A stretch of 64,000 bases of DNA. Origin: Moniliophthora roreri. Taxonomy: Eukaryota > Basidiomycota > Agaricomycetes > Agaricales > Marasmiaceae. Position numbers and translations under genes: made by a program. Location of the stretch: NCBI GenBank assembly GCA_001466705.2, contig LATX02000100.1:930001-994000 (forward strand). Reading direction: 5' to 3'. Below are positions 13,120-24,604 of the stretch, in pieces. The first letter of the stretch is position 1; every line of letters begins with the position of its first letter. The notes beneath the pieces were generated by a model that did no database searches, had not been told where the DNA came from, and was given only the letters and a program-made list of their open reading frames with translations.

Positions 13120-13560
13120 TTATACTGCCACAACACCACCAAACACAACGTCAACTGCCTCGCCAAACACCATCTTAACCACCATCTCAACCACTGTTCT
13201 GAGTGGTGCAGCCTCAAAAGACACAGGTTCAAATGACACACCTTCCACCTCAAATATCAACACTACCACCCTGAACAGTACCAAGCCAAAAGCAGCTGGT
13301 AAACTCCTCTCAGAGGCAATCAACAATAGCAATGGCCCCAGGTATGTGTGCTTCACCTTTTCTACCTCATCTACACTTGTCTGAATATATTGCACATTGT
13401 TTAAAATCCTTAACTTTAATGTTTGACAATGAACATCTGTTGACACCTGTCACCATCTCACATTGTTTGCTTATAGTGGGACTCGGAGCCTATTTTCACT
13501 AGGGCTGCCTGTTTGGCATTACTGATGGCCAACAATTAGAACTCAACCAGCAGAACTTGG
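13120..13560 (+). other. Ser/Thr-rich open stretch, uncertain
   Basis: The plus strand from about 13128 to 13340 reads open with a Thr/Ser/Asn-rich composition (TTSTASPNTILTTISTTV). It lies between the oxygenase and kinase remnants. I cannot assign a family; it may be a low-complexity remnant of a third cargo gene. Confidence 0.2.
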
Positions 13561-13714
13561 TGACACCTATAGTTTGTAGTTACCCTTGAACGATTGTTTG
13601 CAACAGTTCTTGAGACTACTGTAGATGTTTTTACAAGATGAAAGTTGAAGATATACATAATGTTTTGAATAGATATAGCTACTTTGACCCTCAAGAAATG
13701 CATAATTTTGGCCA

Positions 13715-16700
13715 CTAATCTTTGTCACTGGTAGTATAAATACTTGTGCATCCTCGGTGTTTCCCTTTCTTCTTTGGGACTTCAGTATCTGCATGGTACT
13801 TTGGTAGCAGAAGACTGTTGCAGATACAATTACAGGTATGGCCATCAATAAACACATCAATTCCAGCCAGCCCATGATCACCAGGTCCCATAGTTCTGGC
13901 AGAAATGAATGCTAGTTAGGACCTCTGGCTGTGAATCACAGTAAGTAGAAATCTTACCCATTATCAGTATGCACCATTGTGTCAAAGAGATAGCGATGTA
14001 CAGAGCCATTCACAACAGCAGGAGAGGCTATAAAAACAGTCAGTCAGCATGTGGTTGGTGCCAAAGCAAGATGTTGAGCATACACTGGAGGTCAACAAAG
14101 ACTTGGGTTTCCTGAGACCAATAATGGCTAAAATGAGCAAATGCTGACATAGTCATAAATGGAAGAGTGTTGTGGTTCCCCTGCTGCATGGTGCTGCTAT
14201 ACTTGGTTACTTGAATGGAATGCTCATGCTCGACAAGCCAGACAGATGCAGGTTGTTCTTTACTGTCGTCATCTTCATACTCCTCATTTGAGCCACACTG
14301 GGCTGCATAGGTGTTCTCTGAGATTTCCAAAGCTTTTGAAGGCACACCACTGGAGTCTATAAGTTTCATAGCAAGAAAGCAGGGAGCAAAGGTAAAATCT
14401 TAACCACTGGCTTCAGCAACAAAATGAAGTGAGAGATAAATGAAATATACCTGTAGATACTCACTCCTGGGCCCTTCAAGCTGCTGCATAGAACTTGTCT
14501 AAAAAATACATGCCACTATGTTGGATATGGAGCTCAGCTGTGAGGTAACCAGTATTCTCCTCCATTGGAAGGGGTGTTGCCTTGGCAGCTAGATGAGCAC
14601 CTTGAAGATTTGGTGGAAGGCCTGTTTCAGAAATCTTTGCACATCACTTGGCAACAAATGCCTCAGTGCCGACTCTCATCTAATCATCTGGTCAGTTCCA
14701 GCTCGAATAGTAATCTGAAATACCACTTACTTTGTATACTATTTTTGACATGCTATGTGCGAAAGGTTCTGTGGCCAGCTGGACATTCCGAACATCTTCT
14801 GTATTCCAGGTGATGTCAACATGTCCTGACTCAAGCTTTGTAACTTTTTCAAAGGCAAGTTTGATAGATTGAAACATGATGGGATTGGCAGCTGTTGCAA
14901 AAGATGGGGCTGTAACAGAAACAAGTGACCATGGGTGGAATGTAGATTGAAGGAGTGCATCTGGCAGGTTCTAATTAGTCATGTAGAGATGATAAGACAA
15001 AAACATACACACCAAGCTTACGGCGAACACTAGATTGTGTAGCACTTTCACCCTCAACCTCTAGCTTTCTCTTGATTGACCAGCCTTCTGCCTTTGGCTT
15101 GCCACCAAGCTCTGAAGGCACTGGTCCATCCCATTGTTCAATCTGAGTCATCTTCAGGACAACCATTATGACAAGTGACACAGTATTTGAAGTATTAGCA
15201 TGATGGCGGGTCTGACTGACTTCCATTGGTCCCTTGAACCAGCTGGCTACCTTTGTAGAGTGGGCCCATGTCACGTCATAAACTGTCTCTAATGTGTCAT
15301 ACTCTGTGCAATCTTCCAGTGTATCATTACCAGGAAACCAGATGAAAAAATCTTCTCTACAGTAACTTGTCAGTGGCACAAACACAGGAAGATAAATGAA
15401 AATGTACTCCATCAAACTACCTGATGTTGAGTCCTCCCACACACTCCTATTGAGTTCTTGAATCTTCTTCCAAACTACATCTGTTGGAATCAATTCAATC
15501 AGCTAATATTTTCATAGTGTATTATAATTATGAAGCACTAACCTTTCAAGATCAACTTGTCAGACTGTGTAGACATATGACAGCCAATGTGGATAATTGT
15601 CTTCAAGTTATGCTCACTGACAAAAGTCATAAACAGATTGACCATACATCCACCTCCAGATCAAAGAGCTGTCTTCAAATTAATGAATTCCTGTTCATGT
15701 TGCTTCTGGGCTTGACAATGTGCATTCATGGCATGGCCAAAGTTGCTTGGGTCCATGCTAGCAGCTGCAACAATAGAGCATGCCTTATCTGCAGCCATAG
15801 CTAATGGAGTATTAGTAGAGCCTGCAGTAGTCATAGGTGTTGTTTCAGCTAGAATGTGTGTGGATACAGATGGTGGTGGCATTGAAGAAGACAAAGCTGC
15901 TTCACTGGAATCTGCTATGTCATAAAGTCAAATTTTCATGCTATTAAGACATGAATCGATAATGTACCTTGTTTACAGGTGCTGCATTTTTCTCCCTTCA
16001 AATTACGACTGCAAGTACCACAATCAATGCATTGTAGCATACTCTAGATAAAATAGTAAGTACAGACTAGGGTTACAAAATAAAAACAGTAGCATACCTT
16101 GAAATATTGCTGTTTTTCTTTGTCAGATGCATACTGAACATCAACCAAGTAGCACTGGGCACAAAGTCCCAGCTTAGACTTGCATGGAAAAATCCCCAGA
16201 CAGCCTGATCCTGCATCATCTCTACAGCATTTCATAAGTACTTTCTCATCATGATTTGAAGGAGACATTGCTGCTGATTCTGTAATTGTCAAGCCAGAGG
16301 TACCAAAAATGAGTGGGTGAGAGGATTAACAGGAAATCACAATTGACTGAAGGTTTTATACTAGAGGTGCACTGTGGCACAAATATTCATTTATGTAAAA
16401 ATATGGACAGTCATTGTTCAAGACTATGGGGGACAATGTGGCTTTCATAACCAGTGTGATTAGAATCAAGATTGCATGTAAACAGCCCAAGCATACTGTC
16501 AAAGCCTATTTGCCTCTGCAAGGACTTCAAGTGCTTGCTGATATGCTACAGTCCCAGTCAAGCACCACATGATGAAATAAGGATAAGGATACACACCTTT
16601 ATCACCAGAGCACAAACCACATAGCCCATTCACAAACCAAACATCTAGATCTGAAGCAAGTTGTCCACAACCATTGCACTGGTCAAATTTCTAAATTGGG

Positions 16701-16929
16701 ATAAGTACAGTCATCTATAGGGAACAATGAACTGACTTACAGCAATAATTGATAGAACTTCTGGTGCCTCATCCAGGTTGTTTAGCAGTAGACACCAAAC
16801 ACATAAGCCCAGAGAAGTTTTGTTAGGAAAGGTAGTATTGCAGTCATCTCCAGGAATGATTGAGTAACATTGAGCTGGTGAAATAGGTTGCAGCTGCTGA
16901 GACTGCAGGCTTAAGATAGTAGAGGACAT
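13715..16929 (-). pseudogene. alpha-type protein kinase pseudogene with Cys-rich N-terminal modules
   Basis: Read on the minus strand from 16929, there are successive Cys-rich modules. They are GLCVWC (near 16800), CNGCGQL...GLCGLC (near 16670-16605), CLGIFPCKSKLGLCAQC (near 16200-16150) and CIDCGTCSRNLKGEKCSTC (near 16020-15970). These are followed by a linker and the kinase body: ATEPFAHSMSKIVYKV (near 14770), QVTKYSSTMQQ, MSAFAHFSHYWS and VFVDLQ (14240-14080), then LFDTMVHTDNG (near 13970) and GIDVFIDGHTC (near 13860), ending at a TAG at 13715-13717. This order matches the expanded alpha-kinase family of Agaricomycetes, Ser/Thr kinases with atypical fold and zinc-binding N-termini. Introns are needed throughout. 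Frame breaks around 14000-15000 and CpG loss indicate a decayed gene. Confidence 0.7.
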
Positions 16930-17201
16930 TCCTGTGGTCTGGTGCACTCTGAGTCTGTGGGAAATGAAGCTGATGAATGTGGAGAACAAAGAGGTTGACC
17001 ATGGGAAACCTGATTTGGACCACATCACCAACAACATTGAACTATGGCATTGGGTATTTAGTTTGTTTTCCAATGGCCAAACACTTCAGCTCTGTTTCTC
17101 CTGTTCAACATGGTCAATTCAGTAGGCAAGAATGGAACAAACATTGGAATATGTCAGTGACCCTGTTTCTATTTTTTCCATAACACTGAAATTACACAGG
17201 T

Positions 17202-18663
17202 CCACCAGATATTGTGCTGAAGCCTGCATTGCTGAGCTATACTGAGGAACAGCTCAATTGGAAGGAGATTCAATCAAGATTGACTAAGGAGTTTGGATAC
17301 ACATCTGGGTAAGAATTAGTTCTGCTTGCTGCTTTCATCACATCTTGAATAGAATTATTGCCAGCTGCACACTGATATTTCAGAAAATGAAGTATCTCAA
17401 TGTTGGAAACACATCCCAGAAGAATGCAAAGGTCATTCCAAAGGAAGTCCTCAGAAGCTTGGTTTTGGAAGAGGTAGAGAATGACGTGAACAAACAGAAC
17501 AGTCCAGTCGCTATTCAAGACAAGTTAGCAAAGAATCATGCAGCAGTGCCACAGTGTGTGTCCAAAATTTACAGCTTGTCCACTACTAATGAATGGTCAT
17601 TTATAGAGACTTTGTTCAACAAGTGATGAAAAAAGAGGATCCTGATGGTGCATGCCAACGAGCTCCAGGAAACCGTTTTGGCAGAATTCCATGTGGCCAT
17701 CACTTTGTCATCGGACCATATCAAGAGATACATGCTGATGGCCATGAGAAATTTTTAAGTAAAGCCTTATGCATAGGTCCTGTTGGATTTGATATACATG
17801 GCTTCTGGCAGCATGTTGAAGCCATTCAGGAGCTGGTCGTTGTTCCTAATGCCCGACATGCAGACACAATTGGCCACCTTCACCTGGACATGATTGTTGA
17901 AGCTGGTTACAGTTGAGTTCTGTCTACTGCCTTACCTGTGACGATCCCTAGCTCACTCAGTGCTTGAAGAAATGCCCGTTCAGATGACAGTGGATAAGGG
18001 CTCAGAAACTGGAGAAATGTTCACACAACAGGAGGCACTTCAGTAAGTGATATGGACTCAATTTGTTGCCCTCTGCTTACTCTCTTGATAGAAAGATCTT
18101 TGGCAGTCTTGACCTCCAGGAACATTCTGCCTTCATGGCACTCAAAAGCACTCACAACATTATCATTGAAGTATGCTGGAAATAGTTCTGGAAGCATGCC
18201 AGGTTGGAAGTACAGGAGATCATTGAGGAGGGGAGAACCAACAGCATGTTCAACCCAAGCAATTCTCTTCACTGGTGTGTATGCAGCTGTATCTTGGCAT
18301 CAATTATTTACTTGACCGCTCAATTTTGAACACAGTGATCTTTTTCAATGGCTCTGGCCAAAGATTGTCCAACATGTTTTAGACTCTTATGTTCAATACT
18401 GGAACAGACACCAAGTTTATCGCCAAGGGGAATCCACTATGCCATCTGGTGCCACTCCAAATCAAGTTATGATCTGTCCAGAGGATTATGGTTTGAGAGA
18501 CATCGGTATATATGTGACACCAGAGGCTATCCAGGAGCTCCACCAATGTTTACCCAACTGCAAGGAGGTATTTCATTGGGTTAACGATGAGTTTGAATGC
18601 CTGGCTCAAGCCACATATGATGCTATTGGGCGGCCAAGTCTTGAGGGCTCTAGTGCAGTATGA
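17202..18663 (+). pseudogene. DDE integrase-like transposase pseudogene (second type)
   Basis: Plus-strand pieces follow a second multi-copy Agaricomycete integrase-like family. They are YTEEQLNWKEIQSRLTKEFG (17230-17290), an exon after a GT-AG intron with KVIPKEVLRSLVLEEVENDV (17430-17490), IGPYQEIHADGHEKF (17710-17755), LVVVPNARHADTIGHLHLDM (17838-17890), VDKGSETGEMF (17990-18020), THNIIIEVCWK (18150-18180), LFQWLWPKIVQHVL (18340-18380) and a C-terminal part ending at TAG 18661-18663. The three expected acidic residues (D of ADGHEK, D of VDKG, E of NIIIE) are all still present. Stops and frame changes, for example TAG at the usual Trp after CWK, show it is nonfunctional. It lies divergently next to the alpha-kinase remnant. 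Confidence 0.75.
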
Positions 18664-19938
18664 GATGGCTGGGTAATTTTTGCTCATATGTTGGCAGTAA
18701 TCAAACAAGCTGCAGTCACAGCATAGATATCATGTAAATCAAACAATTCATTCTTGCTTTCTATTCTCCGAATATTAATTGAATATGGGTAGACTCACAC
18801 TAATTCACACCAAGCCACTCTATCTCACACTGAATTGTACCAACTTGTTCACCCAGATGCTTAGGTGCCATCACTCAAATATGTGTTGTTTCAAAATAAC
18901 ATTGGGCACAAGCATAGACACTGATATGAATAATGCCCAGAAGCACCTCTAGGGCAGCTAAGCCAGCTTATTTGGCAGCCCAGGACAAGCAGAAATAGTG
19001 TGCACAGAGGCAGGTAATATTTTCACAGCTGTCAAAGGGATCTAGCTAACTGTGTGGCTGCTGGTTGTGAAGTGTGTAGGAGTTGAATTAATATCTGTCC
19101 TGTCCTGTCATGTACAATGATGGAGATGACATAGTTTCAGTGTCAGATATGAGCTAGATATTTTGAGCAGCGAGATCACATACAACAAAGCAGTGTGGGT
19201 AGCCCAGAGATGATAGGAACAAATAGTGCAGAAAATCAGAGTGTGGAGAGAATTCGAAGGCAGTTGTTGTGAGAGCTTAGAGTGGAATTGCTGCTGTGGT
19301 GCCCCCATCGTTTTGAGTCGCTGTACTGAATTTTCACTGGAAATTGATGGGCAGAAAGCAATTCTAGCCATTAAATGAGGTAGACAGTTTGAGTATTAGT
19401 GAAAATATATGGGAGAGGCTGTGAAAATGCCCTATACCTGGGAACAATAAGGACAATGGTGCAAAAAATCAAAAATCGAACCATGAACTTCCTGCTGATG
19501 ACATCCAGTTCAACTTTTTAGAAAACAGCAGAAATTAACACCATATATCATATCTGTATGGTTTTGGGGGAACTACCTGAGTAGACAAGCTCAAGAGATG
19601 TCAGACTCATTCCATATGGAGAGTTTCTATGTTTTTCCTTCTCCAGCTCCAAGTCTCCAATGTATGGCAATTTCTTGTTGGTCCAATCTAAGGACAAGTA
19701 TTTCAAATCAACTTATAAGCATTGGGGATCAAAAAAAAGCATACAGACAGTGGACACTGCATGTTTTGTGATCATGGAGAGTTTCTAAGTCAGTCACCAA
19801 AAGTACTCACCTGTGAGCAACAATTAATCTTGGTAATATGGCAAACCTAGAAAAGACCCAATTTTATTTGTTTTACATTACTTTTGAATCAGAACACTTC
19901 AATATGACACAAGATAATGGGTAATAAGAACTAGAGTG
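18664..19938. other. AT-rich sequence without recognisable gene
   Basis: No supported coding region. It lies between the integrase remnant and the 1517-bp tandem duplication. Confidence 0.5.
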
Positions 19939-21455
19939 AGCCCAGTCTGCTACTCATTGCCTTAAAGAAGCTATAATGCATGAGAAAGTATAAAGAGCTA
20001 TATAATATGCTATATAGAGGTGTCTAAGCTGTACTTTCTGACTTATCTATGTATCAGATCCAGAGTGGATCACTCCTGAAACCTGTAGGGAACTTAACTA
20101 TAGCCTAATGAATGCATTGGCTAGTTAACTAAGCTCTCAAAGTGCTATCAATGGGAGTTTATTTGTTATTTTAACTTTCTATGACATCTGCAAAGTGCAA
20201 CCTGCAGTCAAACAGTATAGAGGTACTTAAATGAGACATCAAAACAGAAAGATGACTTAGAACAGGAACAATTAAAGAAAGATCATCCTCTGAAGTCAAT
20301 ATACAGATCAAAGTCAAAGCAGATGATCTCTTAATAAAGAGTTCAAAGGCAGCAGAAACATACAAAATAACATAACCAAGTGCAAAGTAACCTTGGAAGC
20401 TAGAGGACTGCTTTCTTAGGACAGAAGTTACTAAATGGACAGACTCAACAAGACATAAGAAGAATATCTAATGATATGAAGTCCTAACTAAGACCAAAAG
20501 TGCATTGTCAAAGGAGATAGAAACAGTAACAGTGTATTCTGGCCTTGGAAACTTTGGCATCTAGAACCCTGCCAATGTGTGGATGCTAGAAAGGGAAATG
20601 CTGTAAGAAACAGGACAGATACAGCCATCCACTTGTAGATACCCAACTAAGAAAAGAGAAAATACAAATTATAGAGTCCAGAACACCTGGAGAAGTAGAT
20701 ACCTGTGCAGATATGGTCAGATACCCTAGTGGCCAGACTCCATGACATCTGAATATTCTCTCTTTTAGCATCTCAGTCACTCATTTATTATTTCCTGAAT
20801 TATTGGACATTATTTATATTTTTCTGTAGATATATTCCATGGACTGTATATAAGAACAGCTAGATATTCATATATACTCAAGTAACTCTGTCCCCTCTAA
20901 TTGTAAATACATGATGAGTTTGTTTGGTGTATAAATTTGTGTGCCATTCCAGTTTTGCTTCCTCACTTCAGGCCCTGGAGATTGGTCCTGAGTGACTCCA
21001 GAGAGATAGAAATCTGATAACAAACTTGCATTGTAAGAGACAAAGAGTAACATCTTTAGTGCACTTGGCACTTTTCTAAGAGACACTTTACACCAAGAAG
21101 GAGCCTTGTGCACTTGGAGTGTGGCCTGTGTTGGGTATCAGGTTGTGACACACTTAGAGTCTTAGCAAGAGGTGTGCCTGCACTGAGCTCTTTGTAGAAA
21201 CTGGTCTAGGACCTTTTCCAGTATGCTGTGTACTGTAGTTGTCTTAAAGAAGTCTTGAACTCCATAGAGTCAGACTATATTGGCTATTGAGTCTCTGTAC
21301 AGGACTGTAGCTCTTGTGTTTGTGCTTTGTGCACTGTGTTCTTTGTGTTTTGTGTGTGTTGTGAAATAAACTCATATATACTCCTTTGAAGGTGAACACT
21401 TTGAAGTAGATTACTTCAATACGAGAGAATCAACCTAGCTAAGAGTTTTGTTGGC
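19939..21455. repeat. tandem duplication unit 1 (1517 bp)
   Basis: This unit is repeated head-to-tail at 21456-22972, with every stretch compared being identical. It contains a TATATAAG box (near 20845) followed about 510 bp later by an AATAAA-type signal (near 21363), the layout of an LTR promoter and polyadenylation region. The junction TTTTGTTGGC/AGCCC begins with a TGG that could be a primer-binding start. No coding region is supported. It could be LTR-derived, but I do not see a TG...CA pair with certainty. Confidence 0.85.
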
Positions 21456-22972
21456 AGCCCAGTCTGCTACTCATTGCCTTAAAGAAGCTATAATGCATGA
21501 GAAAGTATAAAGAGCTATATAATATGCTATATAGAGGTGTCTAAGCTGTACTTTCTGACTTATCTATGTATCAGATCCAGAGTGGATCACTCCTGAAACC
21601 TGTAGGGAACTTAACTATAGCCTAATGAATGCATTGGCTAGTTAACTAAGCTCTCAAAGTGCTATCAATGGGAGTTTATTTGTTATTTTAACTTTCTATG
21701 ACATCTGCAAAGTGCAACCTGCAGTCAAACAGTATAGAGGTACTTAAATGAGACATCAAAACAGAAAGATGACTTAGAACAGGAACAATTAAAGAAAGAT
21801 CATCCTCTGAAGTCAATATACAGATCAAAGTCAAAGCAGATGATCTCTTAATAAAGAGTTCAAAGGCAGCAGAAACATACAAAATAACATAACCAAGTGC
21901 AAAGTAACCTTGGAAGCTAGAGGACTGCTTTCTTAGGACAGAAGTTACTAAATGGACAGACTCAACAAGACATAAGAAGAATATCTAATGATATGAAGTC
22001 CTAACTAAGACCAAAAGTGCATTGTCAAAGGAGATAGAAACAGTAACAGTGTATTCTGGCCTTGGAAACTTTGGCATCTAGAACCCTGCCAATGTGTGGA
22101 TGCTAGAAAGGGAAATGCTGTAAGAAACAGGACAGATACAGCCATCCACTTGTAGATACCCAACTAAGAAAAGAGAAAATACAAATTATAGAGTCCAGAA
22201 CACCTGGAGAAGTAGATACCTGTGCAGATATGGTCAGATACCCTAGTGGCCAGACTCCATGACATCTGAATATTCTCTCTTTTAGCATCTCAGTCACTCA
22301 TTTATTATTTCCTGAATTATTGGACATTATTTATATTTTTCTGTAGATATATTCCATGGACTGTATATAAGAACAGCTAGATATTCATATATACTCAAGT
22401 AACTCTGTCCCCTCTAATTGTAAATACATGATGAGTTTGTTTGGTGTATAAATTTGTGTGCCATTCCAGTTTTGCTTCCTCACTTCAGGCCCTGGAGATT
22501 GGTCCTGAGTGACTCCAGAGAGATAGAAATCTGATAACAAACTTGCATTGTAAGAGACAAAGAGTAACATCTTTAGTGCACTTGGCACTTTTCTAAGAGA
22601 CACTTTACACCAAGAAGGAGCCTTGTGCACTTGGAGTGTGGCCTGTGTTGGGTATCAGGTTGTGACACACTTAGAGTCTTAGCAAGAGGTGTGCCTGCAC
22701 TGAGCTCTTTGTAGAAACTGGTCTAGGACCTTTTCCAGTATGCTGTGTACTGTAGTTGTCTTAAAGAAGTCTTGAACTCCATAGAGTCAGACTATATTGG
22801 CTATTGAGTCTCTGTACAGGACTGTAGCTCTTGTGTTTGTGCTTTGTGCACTGTGTTCTTTGTGTTTTGTGTGTGTTGTGAAATAAACTCATATATACTC
22901 CTTTGAAGGTGAACACTTTGAAGTAGATTACTTCAATACGAGAGAATCAACCTAGCTAAGAGTTTTGTTGGC
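21456..22972. repeat. tandem duplication unit 2 (1517 bp)
   Basis: Second copy of 19939-21455. It ends with the same AGTTTTGTTGGC, after which the flank diverges (ATTCTAAG). Confidence 0.85.
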
Positions 22973-24254
22973 ATTCTAAGTGCAGCAACTCTGATCATGT
23001 CAATCCACATTTGCACAACAACTTGAGATAGAACTTTTGGAGGTTATCTTTTGGGTAGTTTTCCACTAGTCTTATCTTAGACAAATTACTGTCAGATGTA
23101 GTCAGAGAATCTGATGCATTCTGGTATATACCTATGTTCTTACATGTACAATGTTCAAGTCCATCCAGTCCCAGCCTGTCCAACCATCATACAAGTACAT
23201 TCTGTAATGTTCCACCTACCTGTCTGACAATTCCATCCACCATCACTGCTCACTGCAACCCTATGCCCTAACTACTGCACAGACAAAGTTCCTCAGTATC
23301 TGCTATAGGCAACAATAAGCATAGTGACTAGATTAAGGGAAGTTCAAAACTTATCTTCATCCAAGTGAGGTCTCTGCATAGTTGTACTAATGCTTGCCTT
23401 AACATGAGGTGCTGTTGATTAACACATCAATGAAAGGTAGTCAACAACAGAACTGTGCTGCTCACCATGACAAGTCGCCCAGATACACTTAAAGCTCTTT
23501 TCTTTCATGTTTTTCCAACTGGCTTGACATTTGAGAGCAGCCCCTAACCTAAAATGCATCAGTAAGCCAAAGCTGAAAATGTGGAAAGAGCATACTAAGG
23601 AATATAATGTTAACAGGTAGGGTGTGAGGGCACAGAGCATAGAGCTTAGAGCTTAGAGTTGGGGGAATGGTAGTGGTTGGGAAGAACAAAGGATCCAGCA
23701 GCATCAGGAGAAGCAACAGGAGGAAACTGTCAATTAAAACATAGTCCTCAGTAACTAGAATGTTTGTTCATTTTGAGACTTAACTCTTTCATTTCCCAAA
23801 GGTGAAGAGACAACATTCTCATCATTCATTGGAAAAGCATTGGATGCCATCAGAGGATTGACAGCCATCAGATAGTGTCAGAAAGCATCAGAGCATTTCT
23901 CACTGGGAATGAATAGTCTGTGAAGGCATACCTCAGATTCCACTTGCTTTTAAGTTTTGCCAACCTTCTCATCACTTCATAGCTTGACCATATGAAATAA
24001 ATCCAAAAAAGACCAGTTCAAGACAATGGTACCCTGCTTATGGGGTGCACATGATTATTTCAGACAGGTGGAGGCAGAGCTATGGCCAAATTCACCTAGG
24101 GACAACTGGAGAAAGCTAGAAGTGTTGGTGGAAGAATATTGAGGCAGTAGATGAATCCAATTCTGGCTGAAAAAGAATGAGGAATTGATACATGACAGTG
24201 GCCAAAATGTACTAACTTCATTCAACTAAAAATCACACAGATATCATCCTGTAT

Positions 24255-24604
24255 GGAGTGAATTTGCTAGCTGAATAACCTGAGATGAGCAAATTGAGGC
24301 CAGATTAAGGGCAAAATGGAGGATGGTCAGGAGTAGTTACAATTGTCAGTTTTGTTGCAGGCATGATTTTTTATTTTTCTTGAAAGGGAAGGTGAAATGT
24401 GGATGATCTAAAAAGGAAAGTGACTTAGAAAGAACAACTGATGCAACTTGGAGGTTTCTGAGAGGAAGATATTGGTGTAATTGAAGAGATAAAGTGTAGA
24501 TATTTGCATACAGGCTTTTTATGCAGAAAGCATTCTCATCAGAGGGCAGAAACTACCCAGACCATGCCTTCTACTATGATGTTTTACCTGGGCACCATAG
24601 GTGC
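24255..24604 (-). repeat. right long inverted repeat
   Basis: Inverted partner of 9086-9450; see that entry. Many differences between the two copies are transitions. Confidence 0.65.

Larger units (their letters stand above)
9086..24604. mobile_element. candidate 15.5-kb composite element with 0.36-kb inverted repeats
   Basis: The sequence from 9086 (CACCTATAGTGCCCAGG) to about 9450 is found inverted at about 24255-24604 (ends ...CCTGGGCACCATAGGTG in plus orientation), with long matches by eye such as TCTGGCCTCAATTTGCTCAT. Between these repeats lie a Tet-like oxygenase pseudogene, an alpha-kinase pseudogene and a DDE integrase pseudogene. No convincing target-site duplication was found (only CTAAT near both outer ends). 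Whether this is one mobile unit or two independent repeat copies that happen to flank these genes cannot be settled from one copy. Confidence 0.4.
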
